Source: Ruminococcus sp.
GTDB taxonomy: Bacteria > Bacillota > Clostridia > Oscillospirales > Acutalibacteraceae
DNA length: 64,000 nt
NCBI GenBank assembly: GCA_017405065.1
Contig: JAFRBD010000091.1
Span: 1 to 64,000, forward strand
Direction of reading: 5' to 3'
A model generated the notes under the pieces. That model did no database searches and was not told the origin of the DNA. It was given only the letters and a program-made list of their open reading frames with translations. The position numbers were made by a program, and so were the translations under genes. Each line of letters starts with the position of its first letter. Within the stretch, counting starts at the first letter, position 1. Below, piece after piece: positions 25,666 through 34,383 of the stretch.

Positions 25666-27852
25666 TTACACTCTCTCGATCGACGTCACGCCGTCGATCT
25701 GCGATAAATGCGCGATGACCAGCTGAAGATGCTCCATGCTGTTGATCTTGACCGTTACTGTCACGATCGCCATATTATCCTTGATCTCGCGGGTGTTCAG
25801 ACTGACGATAAAGATATGCATATTGAAGAGCTCACGCGTCACGTCGGCGAGGAAGCCGCTGCGATCATGACAAACGATCTGAAGCGTGCTTTGGAAAGAA
25901 TCGTGGATATTGTCGCCCCAATAGGCGCTTTTCCAGCGCTCGGGCTCTTCACAGGCGGAGAGATCCTTGGGGACATTGGTACAGGTTCGCTTATGGATGC
26001 TGACGCCGAAGCCGCGGGTCACATAGCCGATGATATCGTCGCCCGGCAGCGGATTGCAGCAGCGGGAATACTTGATCAGACAGTCGTCGAGCCCCTCGAT
26101 GATCACGCCGGAGCCGACGGAGGATTTGTGCGGCTTTTCCGGTACTGTCGGAGCCGCGGGCTCCTCGGTATCCTTATACCGCTTGTTATAGATCTCTTTG
26201 ACGCGGGGCATCACCTTCCAGATCTGGATGCCGCCGTAGCCGATAGACGCGTAAAAGTCGTCGAGCGAATTACAGTGATGCCGCTGGATGATCGGCTGCA
26301 GGGCTTCTTCCAGCTCGTCCTCGGGGAAACGGATATTCTGTTTCTTGAGATCACGCTCGAACATCGCCTTGCCTTCAACGATATTCTCCTCGCGCTTCTC
26401 TTTTTTGAACCACTGGCGGATCTTGGTGCGCGTGGAATTGGTCTTGACGATCTTCAGCCAGTCGCGCTTGGGACCGGAGCCTTCCTTCTGGGTCAGGATC
26501 TCGACGATATCGCCGCTCTTGACCTGATAGTCGATCGGTACGATCCTGCCGTTCACTTTTGCGCCTACCATGCGGTTGCCCACGCCGGAGTGGATCGCGT
26601 ACGCCATGTCGATGACCGTCGATCCCGCGGGCAGGTTGATGATATCGCCCTTGGGGGTAAAAACATATACCTCGTTGGCGGAGAGGTCATACTTGATGGA
26701 CTTGACGATATCCTCGGCGTCCTCCGCGTCGTTCTGGACTTCGATCATCTTGCGGATCCATTCCAGGTTCTCCATCATCTGATCCTGCTTGCTGCCCTTG
26801 ATCTTGAGCTTATACTTCCAGTGCGCCGCGATGCCGTATTCAGCGGTATGGTGCATCTCATAGGTGCGGATCTGCACCTCGAAGGGGATGCCGTTCTTGC
26901 CGAAAACGGTCGTGTGCAGGCTCTGATACATATTCGCCTTGGGGGTCGAGATATAGTCCTTGAAGCGGTTGGGCAGCGGCGTGAACAGGTCGTGCACCAG
27001 ACCGAGCACGTTGTAGCAGTCGGCGATGGTGTTGACGATCACGCGTACCGCGAAAACGTCAAAGATCTGATCGATGTCGCGACCCTGCATAATGGTTTTG
27101 CGGTAAATGGACACAACGGACTTCACGCGGCCCATGATGGTCACGTGTGAGATCGAATTGCCGATCTTATCGAGGATCTTCCTTTTGATCTCTTCGATAA
27201 AAGCATTGCGCTCATTCTCGGTCAGACGCAGCTTGTTTTCGATCTCGCTGTAGGCGACGGGATCCAGATAACGCATGGAGAGATCCTCCAGCTCATCCTT
27301 GACCGCCTTCATACCTAACCGGTGCGCGATGGGAGCGTAGACCTCCATGCACTCGAGCGCCTTGTCGCGGCGCTTCTGATCCTTGACGCACTCGATGGTG
27401 CGCATATTGTGCAGGCGGTCGGCGAGCTTGACGATGATGACGCGGATATCGTTGCTCATCGCGATCAGCATCTTGCGCACAGTCTCCGCCTGACGCTCCT
27501 CGCGGTCGGTGAACTTGATCTTGCTGATCTTGGTCAGACCGTCGACGAGATTCATCACCTCTTCACCGAAATTGTCCCTCACCTGCTCGAGCGTAACGGG
27601 GGTATCCTCCACGGTATCGTGCAGCAGCGCCGCGACGATCGAATCCGTATCCATGCCCATCTCAGCGAGGATACAGGCGACCGACGTCGGGTGCAGGATG
27701 AACGGTACGCCGGAGACACGGCGCTGGTCGCCGTGAGCGAGGTTGGCGAATTCATATGCTTTTTTGATTTTTCTTTTGTTGTACCTGACGTTGCTTTTGT
27801 CGATGATCGACATTAATTCATCAAAGTCCTGATAATGGATGACATCACTCAT
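25666..27852 (-). CDS. relA: Bifunctional (p)ppGpp synthetase/hydrolase
   Basis: 728 residues. HD hydrolase domain with HGDQRRVSG, HPTSVA and the AALLHDTVED motif (His78-Asp79); synthetase domain about 240-350 (VFAVRVIV, YISTPKANMYQSLHTTV); TGS domain about 410-470 (VYVFTPKGDIINLPAGS); zinc/alpha-helical region with YSRCCNPLPGDDIIGYVTRG; C-terminal ACT domain about 655-728. Full-length Rel with an intact HD motif, so both making and degrading the alarmone is expected. Its start overlaps the recJ stop by 4 bp. Confidence 0.96.
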   Translation of the reverse strand: MSDVIHYQDFDELMSIIDKSNVRYNKRKIKKAYEFANLAHGDQRRVSGVPFILHPTSVACILAEMGMDTDSIVAALLHDTVEDTPVTLEQVRDNFGEEVMNLVDGLTKISKIKFTDREERQAETVRKMLIAMSNDIRVIIVKLADRLHNMRTIECVKDQKRRDKALECMEVYAPIAHRLGMKAVKDELEDLSMRYLDPVAYSEIENKLRLTENERNAFIEEIKRKILDKIGNSISHVTIMGRVKSVVSIYRKTIMQGRDIDQIFDVFAVRVIVNTIADCYNVLGLVHDLFTPLPNRFKDYISTPKANMYQSLHTTVFGKNGIPFEVQIRTYEMHHTAEYGIAAHWKYKLKIKGSKQDQMMENLEWIRKMIEVQNDAEDAEDIVKSIKYDLSANEVYVFTPKGDIINLPAGSTVIDMAYAIHSGVGNRMVGAKVNGRIVPIDYQVKSGDIVEILTQKEGSGPKRDWLKIVKTNSTRTKIRQWFKKEKREENIVEGKAMFERDLKKQNIRFPEDELEEALQPIIQRHHCNSLDDFYASIGYGGIQIWKVMPRVKEIYNKRYKDTEEPAAPTVPEKPHKSSVGSGVIIEGLDDCLIKYSRCCNPLPGDDIIGYVTRGFGVSIHKRTCTNVPKDLSACEEPERWKSAYWGDNIHDSFQSTLQIVCHDRSGFLADVTRELFNMHIFIVSLNTREIKDNMAIVTVTVKINSMEHLQLVIAHLSQIDGVTSIERV

Positions 27853-29894
27853 CGGCTCGCCTCCCTGAGCTTCGTGATAATGACGGACGCGTTCAGGTCG
27901 ACCTTTTTTTCGACATGAAGCATCTCGATCTCAAAATCATATAAACCTTCGTTGATCGCGATCAGCCCCAGCTCGTTCATGCACTCTAAGATCACGCGCA
28001 GCTTGCCGCAGCCGATCTCCCCCGGCAGCCGGTACAAAAGGCTGTCGAATGAATAATGATAACCGTCGGGCCGCAGAAAGCGGTAAACCACCGCGAATTC
28101 CTCGCGGGTCGGGATCAGCGACAGCGCCTCTTCACGCGTGACCTCGTCGCCGCGGCAGAAGCGTTCGAACAGCTCCTTTGAAGCCGCCGCCGCGTCATCG
28201 TCCGTACCGGAGAAACGCATATCCCGCACCACAACGGATAGATTTTCGATATTATTATATACATTGACGTCCAGCGTAACCGCCAGATCCACCACATCTC
28301 CCGCCCGATAAGGAAACTCTGCGGGAGCGGTATTGAAACGCAGCGCATAGACCAATGCGTTATTATCCTCACGGCCAAGGGTCAGCCGCAGATGCTTGCC
28401 GCTGCCGATAGGACGTATCTCGCGCAGCGTCATCTGATACAGACCGAACAGCGGCGTCGGATTGCCCGCGCCGTACGGCTCGAGCATGGACAGCCCGCGC
28501 GCCAGCTCTACGCTCAGCTGCGCCGGATTGAGCTTGCAATCGAGCTCCAGCGTCGGAACGGGAACCTGATGCAGGAAGGCATAACGGTTGATGCGCTGAA
28601 TGAATTCTTCCATATTCTCACGGCGGATACCGAAGCCTACCGCCATCGGATGACCGCCGCACTGGTTCAGCAGATCACAGCAGGAGAACACCGCGTCGAT
28701 CAGCGAAAAGCCGGATACCGATCTTCCCGACGCGCGGCATTCCCTGCCGTCGCACGAAATGATGATCGTCGGCTTGCCGTAGACCTCCTTGACACGGGAG
28801 GCTACGATCCCGATCACGCCCTTGTGCCAGCCCTCGCCGCAAATGACGATGACGGCGTTATTGATCAGGGCGGGATCCTCACGGATCATATCGTCGATAT
28901 CGGAAAGGATTTCGCGCTCGATGCGCTGGCGCTCGGCGTTGTCGGCGGAGAGCTCCGCCGCGATCTCCAGCGCGTATTCTTCATCGTCCGTGAGCAGCAT
29001 GGTCACGGATTTCTGCGACAGTCCCAGTCGTCCGCCCGCATTGATGCGCGGCACCAGATTGAAGCTGAGATTGCCCACGGTGATGCGCTTGCCGCTCAGC
29101 CCCGCCTCTTCGATCAGCGCGCTGACGCCGAGGCGATCGGAGTTGTTGATGTGCATCAGTCCGTTTTTCACCAGCACGCGGTTCTCGCCGCGCAGGGATA
29201 CGATATCTCCGACGGTGCCGATCGCGACAAGATCGGAGTAATTCTCCATCAGGCTGTCGACGTCCGCATACTCGCCCTCGATCGCCTGCACCAGCTTGAA
29301 GGCGACGCCGACCCCTGATAATTCTTTAAAAGAACTATTGCAGTCGGGTCGATGCAGATCCACCACCGCCGCAGCGTCGGGCGTCGTTTCGGGGACGGCG
29401 TGGTGATCGGTGACGACGGTCTCGATCCCGAGCGTTTTCGCGTAAGCGATCTCATCGACGGCGGCTACGCCGTTATCGACGGTCACGATCAGCTTTACGC
29501 CGTTCTCATACAACCGGTCGATCGCCGAGCGGTGCATCCCGTAGCCCTCCGTCTCGCGGGAGGGGATATAATAGACGGCGTCGGCACCGATATCGGAAAG
29601 GTAGGAATACAGCAGAGCGGTAGCGGTAACGCCGTCGGCGTCAAAGTCGCCGTATACGCAGATGCGCTCGCCGTCCTCGATCGCCGCGCGGATCCGATCC
29701 GCCGCAGCGTCCATATCTTTGATCTCGAAAGGAGAAGCATCCAGCGTATCGCCGTAAAGGAAATCGGCGATCGCCTCATCGTCCGTGATGCCGCGGATAT
29801 CCAGCAGCATCGCGTTCAGCATCGGAAGCTCAAATCGATCGGAAATGGTCTTCGCGTTTTCCTTATTCAGTTTTCGGATGACCCATTTCTTCAT
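27849..29894 (-). CDS. recJ: Single-stranded-DNA-specific exonuclease RecJ
   Basis: 681 residues. DHH-family motifs: GDFDADGVTATALLY near 82-96 and VVTDHHAVPE near 156-165 (the DHH motif), then the DHHA1 region with AGGRLG and CRASGRSVSGFSL, and an OB-fold-like C-terminal part. It degrades single-stranded DNA 5'->3' in recombination and repair. AAAGGATTATTTC precedes the ATG. Coupled to relA by a 4-bp overlap. Confidence 0.95.
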   Translation of the reverse strand: MKKWVIRKLNKENAKTISDRFELPMLNAMLLDIRGITDDEAIADFLYGDTLDASPFEIKDMDAAADRIRAAIEDGERICVYGDFDADGVTATALLYSYLSDIGADAVYYIPSRETEGYGMHRSAIDRLYENGVKLIVTVDNGVAAVDEIAYAKTLGIETVVTDHHAVPETTPDAAAVVDLHRPDCNSSFKELSGVGVAFKLVQAIEGEYADVDSLMENYSDLVAIGTVGDIVSLRGENRVLVKNGLMHINNSDRLGVSALIEEAGLSGKRITVGNLSFNLVPRINAGGRLGLSQKSVTMLLTDDEEYALEIAAELSADNAERQRIEREILSDIDDMIREDPALINNAVIVICGEGWHKGVIGIVASRVKEVYGKPTIIISCDGRECRASGRSVSGFSLIDAVFSCCDLLNQCGGHPMAVGFGIRRENMEEFIQRINRYAFLHQVPVPTLELDCKLNPAQLSVELARGLSMLEPYGAGNPTPLFGLYQMTLREIRPIGSGKHLRLTLGREDNNALVYALRFNTAPAEFPYRAGDVVDLAVTLDVNVYNNIENLSVVVRDMRFSGTDDDAAAASKELFERFCRGDEVTREEALSLIPTREEFAVVYRFLRPDGYHYSFDSLLYRLPGEIGCGKLRVILECMNELGLIAINEGLYDFEIEMLHVEKKVDLNASVIITKLREASR

Positions 29895-29935
29895 GAAATA
29901 ATCCTTTCTTCAACATCCCACATGGTTGTAGTTAA

Positions 29936-30457
29936 TCAGGTTTTCCAATTATATCCGCAATTCTGACAAACTGCTACGCTTTGGATCGTATTATCGGCAA
30001 TTTTCTCTTTCGAGCTGATCATTCTGATAATCAGAGTAGGTATTAATAAATAAGTCCACTTGATGATTATCCACCACCAACCAACAAAAATCCACCATAC
30101 TACCCTGTGTCGCCTTCTTTTAAGCTGGATTCGGTTAACAGCCTGTACATTAATATAGGTACTGCGGCATTTGGGGCAAACCATCATACCGCGCTGCTGC
30201 GCCGAAACAATGTTATTGACTTTGCCGGGCAGATAGCCGCACGTCGGGCAGGCTGTCGAGAAGTAGTTGGTATTGCACTGAGGGCATATTCTCGCACGCT
30301 GACCCGCTTTTATGCCGCATTTGGGACAGTACCCTTGATCCTCTTGTAAAAAGGTTCCGCAGTTATTGCACTTGTATTTGAATACAGAGCCGCCGCATGA
30401 GCTGCATCGCATAGCTTCGTCGGTATTTATCGTTCCGCAAAAATCACAGATTTTCAT
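29936..30457 (-). CDS. Zinc-ribbon membrane-associated protein, unknown function
   Basis: 173 residues from ATG at 30457, chosen for the AAGGAGAAGG just upstream. Contains a series of CxxC pairs: CDFCG, CSSCG, CNNCG, CPKCG, CPQCN, CPTCG, CPKC and CQNCG, making up to four zinc ribbons. Between the third and last ribbon a basic patch (KRRRHRVV) precedes one strongly hydrophobic segment (WWIFVGWWWIIIKWTYLLIPTLII), so the protein probably sits on the membrane. Inserted between recN and recJ, which are otherwise near neighbours. Not assigned to a known function. Confidence 0.7.
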   Translation of the reverse strand: MKICDFCGTINTDEAMRCSSCGGSVFKYKCNNCGTFLQEDQGYCPKCGIKAGQRARICPQCNTNYFSTACPTCGYLPGKVNNIVSAQQRGMMVCPKCRSTYINVQAVNRIQLKRRRHRVVWWIFVGWWWIIIKWTYLLIPTLIIRMISSKEKIADNTIQSVAVCQNCGYNWKT

Positions 30458-30556
30458 GACCTTCTCCTTGTTCTGTGCTTTCGGATAACACACTCAATAA
30501 AATGCGATCCTCGGATAAAAACTAATTCTCTCACGGCACTCATCGGCGTTTATGGG

Positions 30557-32227
30557 TTATGATTCCCTCGCCGCGGACAAGAGCTGTCTCGCGTGGTTCA
30601 GCGCGCTCTCGGTGATCGCTTCACCGCCGACGATACGGGCGAGTTCCCTGACCCTGCCCTCGTCGTCGAGCGGATCGACCTGTGTAAAGGTGCGCTCGTC
30701 GCGCACGCTCTTGCTGATAAACAAATGGTTGTCCGCAAACGCGGCGATCTGCGCCTGATGCGTCACGCACAAGACCTGCCTGTCTGAGGAAAGCTGACTG
30801 AGCTTTTTGCCGACGCGGTCGGCAGCAGAGCCGGAGATTCCGGTGTCGATCTCGTCAAAGATCAGCGTCTGTACAAAGTCCGCGCGCGACAGCACCGTCT
30901 TGATCGCCAGCATCATACGCGACAATTCGCCGCCCGAAGCGATCTTGCCGACGGGCTTAGGCTCCTCGCCGGGGTTGGTGGAGATCAGAAACTCCAGTTG
31001 ATCGATACCGCGGGAGTTCAGCCCGACCTCCTCGCGCCGGATCTCCAGACGAACATGCGGCATCAGCAAAAATGCCATCTCACGTTCGACGGAGGTGCAA
31101 AATTCCTCACAGACCCTTTGACGGATCCGTGATATTTCTTTTGCAGAATAATATGCATCGTGATACAGCTGCTCTTTACGCTTTTGCAGCTGTTCACGGT
31201 TGAATGCGTAATCGTTGAGGGTTTTCAGTTCATTTTTTGCGTTTTCCAGATAGGCAAGGATCTCTTCTTCGCTGTCGCCGTACTTATGGCGCAGGCGGTA
31301 CAAAAGATCCAGACGCTCTTCGATCTCTTCAAGCCTGCCGGGGTCGGCGTCGACGTCGTCCATCGCGCTCTCCAGCTCTCTTGCGATCTCCTGCAGCTCG
31401 TACAGCGCGGAGGAAAGTCGGTCAGCCGTACCCTCCAGAGCGCTCCAATACCGCGAAGCGTTCATCACGGAGGAAGCCGCGTCGTCGGTCATCCGCAGGA
31501 CGCCGTCCGCGTCGCCGTCGCCGTCTAAAGCGATACGCGCCCGCATCAGTTCCTTTTGGATCTTCTCACGGTTCTGCAGGGCGCTTCGTTCCGCTGAAAG
31601 CGCGTCATACTCTCCGACGGTGACGTCCGCATCCTCTATCTCTGTAATCTGAAACGACAGTACATCGATTTTTCGCAGGCGTTCCGCCTCGTCCGTTTCG
31701 GCAGAGTCGAGCTCTTCCTCCACGGCTTTCAGCTCCCGGTACAGGCGGCGGTAGGCGGAAAGCTGCCCGCCGACGCCGGCGAGCGCGTCGATATAAACGA
31801 TGTGCAAAGCGGGATCCATCAGCTCGAGGTTGTCGTTCTGACCGTGGATGTTGATCAGATACTCCCCGATCTCTTTGAGCGCGGCGACGGTCGCGGGGCG
31901 GGAGTTGACGCGGCAGGTGTTCTTGCCCGACACATTCAGCTCACGCGAGAGGATCAGCGTACCGTCCTCGTCCTCATAGCCCATGGACGCGAGCTTTTTC
32001 AGCGCCAGCGGAGAAAGCTCCTCAAAGGTCGCGCTGACGAAAGCCGCATCGGCGCCGGAGCGGATGATCCCGCGGGAGGAACGCTTGCCCAGTACGGCGT
32101 TGATCGCGTCGATCACGATGCTCTTGCCCGCGCCGGTCTCGCCGGTCAGCACATTCAGCCCGCGGGTAAAATCAATATTGCTTTTTTCAATAACCGCTAT
32201 ATTCTCGATATACAGGTTAGTAAGCAT
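30557..32227 (-). CDS. recN: DNA repair protein RecN
   Basis: 556 residues. SMC-like ATPase: MLTNLYIENIAVIEKSNIDF, Walker A GETGAGKS (29-36), long central coiled coil (about 160-370), signature region ASGGELSRMMLAIK and Walker B LIFDEIDTGISG. RecN acts early at double-strand breaks. Lies downstream of argR with 27 bp between them, the conserved argR-recN pair of Firmicutes. Confidence 0.96.
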   Translation of the reverse strand: MLTNLYIENIAVIEKSNIDFTRGLNVLTGETGAGKSIVIDAINAVLGKRSSRGIIRSGADAAFVSATFEELSPLALKKLASMGYEDEDGTLILSRELNVSGKNTCRVNSRPATVAALKEIGEYLINIHGQNDNLELMDPALHIVYIDALAGVGGQLSAYRRLYRELKAVEEELDSAETDEAERLRKIDVLSFQITEIEDADVTVGEYDALSAERSALQNREKIQKELMRARIALDGDGDADGVLRMTDDAASSVMNASRYWSALEGTADRLSSALYELQEIARELESAMDDVDADPGRLEEIEERLDLLYRLRHKYGDSEEEILAYLENAKNELKTLNDYAFNREQLQKRKEQLYHDAYYSAKEISRIRQRVCEEFCTSVEREMAFLLMPHVRLEIRREEVGLNSRGIDQLEFLISTNPGEEPKPVGKIASGGELSRMMLAIKTVLSRADFVQTLIFDEIDTGISGSAADRVGKKLSQLSSDRQVLCVTHQAQIAAFADNHLFISKSVRDERTFTQVDPLDDEGRVRELARIVGGEAITESALNHARQLLSAARES

Positions 32228-32254
32228 AGGTTATTTCCTTATAACAGTCTTTAG

Positions 32255-32704
32255 TTAAGCGAGAAACTTATCGAATTCTTCGGTACACGCCGCGGCCTGT
32301 TCGATATCCCTGCAAACGACAATGATGGTGTCTTCGCCTGCGAGGGTGCCGACGACCGGCTCAAAGGACATCATATCCAGCGCGGCGCAGGCTGCCTGAG
32401 CCATTCCGCTGAAGGTCTTGATGACCACGATATTCATTGCCTGCTCAATCGAAACAACAGAAGAAGAAAAAATCGTCCGGAAATTGTTCTTCGCACCCTT
32501 TTCCGCGCTGGGAGACGCCTGGTAACGATACTTGCCGTCGGCTAAAAGGGTCTTGGTCAGGCGCAGCTGTTTGATGTCGCGCGATACTGTCGACTGGGTA
32601 ACATCATAACCCTCGCTGCGCAGGTGATCGATCAGTTCCTCCTGCGTGGTGATCGGATACTTGTTGATCAGTTCCAGTATTTTGTTGTGCCTTGTTGTTT
32701 TCAT
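32255..32704 (-). CDS. argR: Arginine repressor ArgR
   Basis: 149 residues, usual length. N-terminal winged helix with RHNKILELINKYPITTQEELIDHL and TQSTVSRDIKQL as recognition helix; C-terminal oligomerisation and arginine-binding domain with VGTLAGEDTIIVV. Controls arginine synthesis and breakdown as a hexamer. Tightly packed, 4 nt after nadK. Confidence 0.95.
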   Translation of the reverse strand: MKTTRHNKILELINKYPITTQEELIDHLRSEGYDVTQSTVSRDIKQLRLTKTLLADGKYRYQASPSAEKGAKNNFRTIFSSSVVSIEQAMNIVVIKTFSGMAQAACAALDMMSFEPVVGTLAGEDTIIVVCRDIEQAAACTEEFDKFLA

Positions 32705-32708
32705 TTGC

Positions 32709-33548
32709 TCAGAACTCCTTTAGTTTTTCGTTGAGAAGCGTATAAAAATTCTTCTCTTTTATAATGATCAGCTGTAATTCTTTCGGGGATCTGCGTACCG
32801 TAACAGTGTCGTCTGAGGTGACGGGGATGTGATACTGACCGTCTACCGTCATGGTACAGCTGAAATCCGACATGGGGTAAACCTTCGCGGACAAAACCGT
32901 GTTTTCACCGAATACGACCTGCCGCGAGGACAGCGCCTGCGGACAAACGGGCGTGAGCAGGATGCAGCGCATATCCGGCTCGATCACGGGACCTCCCGCC
33001 GAAAAGGAATAGGCGGTAGAACCCGTCGGCGTTGAAAAGAGCATGCCGTCGGCGCGGTAAGAGATGATGCGCTCGCCGTTGAGCTCCACCGACATATCGA
33101 CCATATTCGATCTTGTGTCGCGCTGTAAGACCGCCTCATTGACAGCAGTGAAACGGCGCTCGACGCCGTTCTGCTCCACGGCGACCTCCAGCAACATCCT
33201 TCTTTGGATCCGATAATCGCCCGTGATGAGCTTTCTCAGTTCCCGCGTTTCATCCGGCTCGATATTTGCGACAAAGCCGACTCTGCCGAGATTGATCCCC
33301 AGCAGCGGCTTATCATAGGTCGCGGCGAATTTGGCGTTGTGGATGATGGTACCGTCGCCGCCGACCGTCACCGCGATATCGCAGTCGCGGATCGCGTCCT
33401 CGGCGGTCGCTTTTACCGTCGTATCCGGTACGGGACAATCCTCACAGGACAGCAGTTCCACATCCAAAGGCGAAAGCTCCTTCACCACGCTGGCGGCGAC
33501 TTCAAGCGCGCGCGCCTTATTTTTATTTACGATCAGGGATATTTTCAT
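32709..33548 (-). CDS. nadK: NAD kinase
   Basis: 279 residues from ATG at 33548 (AGGGGGC upstream; an ATG at 33572 is an alternative but adds a non-conserved extension). MKISLIVNKNKARA starts the fold; the GGDGT motif at 63-67 carries the catalytic Asp; later DGMLFSTPTGSTAYSFSAGGP is the second NAD-kinase signature. Phosphorylates NAD to NADP. Packed between tlyA and argR, as in many Firmicutes. Confidence 0.94.
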   Translation of the reverse strand: MKISLIVNKNKARALEVAASVVKELSPLDVELLSCEDCPVPDTTVKATAEDAIRDCDIAVTVGGDGTIIHNAKFAATYDKPLLGINLGRVGFVANIEPDETRELRKLITGDYRIQRRMLLEVAVEQNGVERRFTAVNEAVLQRDTRSNMVDMSVELNGERIISYRADGMLFSTPTGSTAYSFSAGGPVIEPDMRCILLTPVCPQALSSRQVVFGENTVLSAKVYPMSDFSCTMTVDGQYHIPVTSDDTVTVRRSPKELQLIIIKEKNFYTLLNEKLKEF

Positions 33549-33579
33549 AATGCCCCCTATGCTGAATGACATGGATTTC

Positions 33580-34383
33580 CTATTTGTCGAGCGCCTCGTG
33601 CGAGAGCTCTACCACCTGAGCGGCAGACGCCGAAAGGCGGTTCTCCGGCTCGTCACAGCGCTGAATATATAATAAATATTCGATATTTCCCTGCGGGCCC
33701 TTGATGGGTGAATAATCCAGACCCAGCACGGAAAAACCGTTGTTCACACAGAAATCGATGATATCTCCGACCACGGCGATATGCACCTTTTGATCGCGCA
33801 CCACGCCGTTCTTGCCGACGTTCTCGCGTCCGGCTTCGAACTGGGGCTTGATCAGGCAGACCGCCTGCGCGTTTTCGGCGCAGACGCCGCGCGCCGCGGG
33901 GAGGATCAGCTTCAGCGAGATGAACGCGACGTCCACCGAGAAAAAGTCGATCTCCTCCGGCACCTGCTCATGCGTCACATAGCGCATATTGGTACGTTCG
34001 AGGTTCACGACGCGCTCATCGTTGCGCAGTTTCCACGCGAGCTGTCCGGAGCCGACGTCCACGGCGTAGACCTTCTGTGCGCCGTTTTGCAGCATACAAT
34101 CGGTGAAACCGCCGGTCGACGCGCCGATATCCATCGTGATCTTTCCCTCGAGCGAGATCGGAAAGACCTGCATCGCCTTCTCGAGCTTATACCCGCCGCG
34201 GGACACGTAGCGCATCCGGTTGTCGCGCACCTCGACAGCCGCGTTTTCATCAAAGCTCGCGCCCGCCTTGTCCGCCTTCTGGTTATTGACAAAGACGCAT
34301 CCGGACATGATGACCGCCTTTGCCTTTTCACGGCTTTCGAAAAAGCCCTTTTCTACCAGCAGAACGTCCAGCCGCTTTTTCAT
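33580..34383 (-). CDS. tlyA: TlyA-family rRNA 2'-O-methyltransferase / haemolysin-like protein
   Basis: 267 residues. N-terminal S4 RNA-binding domain (MKKRLDVLLVEKGFFESREKAKAVIMSG), then an FtsJ-like Rossmann methyltransferase: SRGGYKLEKAM, DIGASTGGFTDCML (SAM binding), DVGSGQLAWKLR, FFSVDVAFISL and KPQFEAGR. Family members methylate 16S and/or 23S rRNA. Overlaps dxs by 4 bp. Confidence 0.92.
   Translation of the reverse strand: MKKRLDVLLVEKGFFESREKAKAVIMSGCVFVNNQKADKAGASFDENAAVEVRDNRMRYVSRGGYKLEKAMQVFPISLEGKITMDIGASTGGFTDCMLQNGAQKVYAVDVGSGQLAWKLRNDERVVNLERTNMRYVTHEQVPEEIDFFSVDVAFISLKLILPAARGVCAENAQAVCLIKPQFEAGRENVGKNGVVRDQKVHIAVVGDIIDFCVNNGFSVLGLDYSPIKGPQGNIEYLLYIQRCDEPENRLSASAAQVVELSHEALDK

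Noticed and set aside
25708..27150. 480-codon plus-strand frame (also 34968-36173 and 46015-47196)
   Set aside because: Antisense to relA, dxs and the aminotransferase gene respectively, all of which have clear family motifs and ribosome binding sites.
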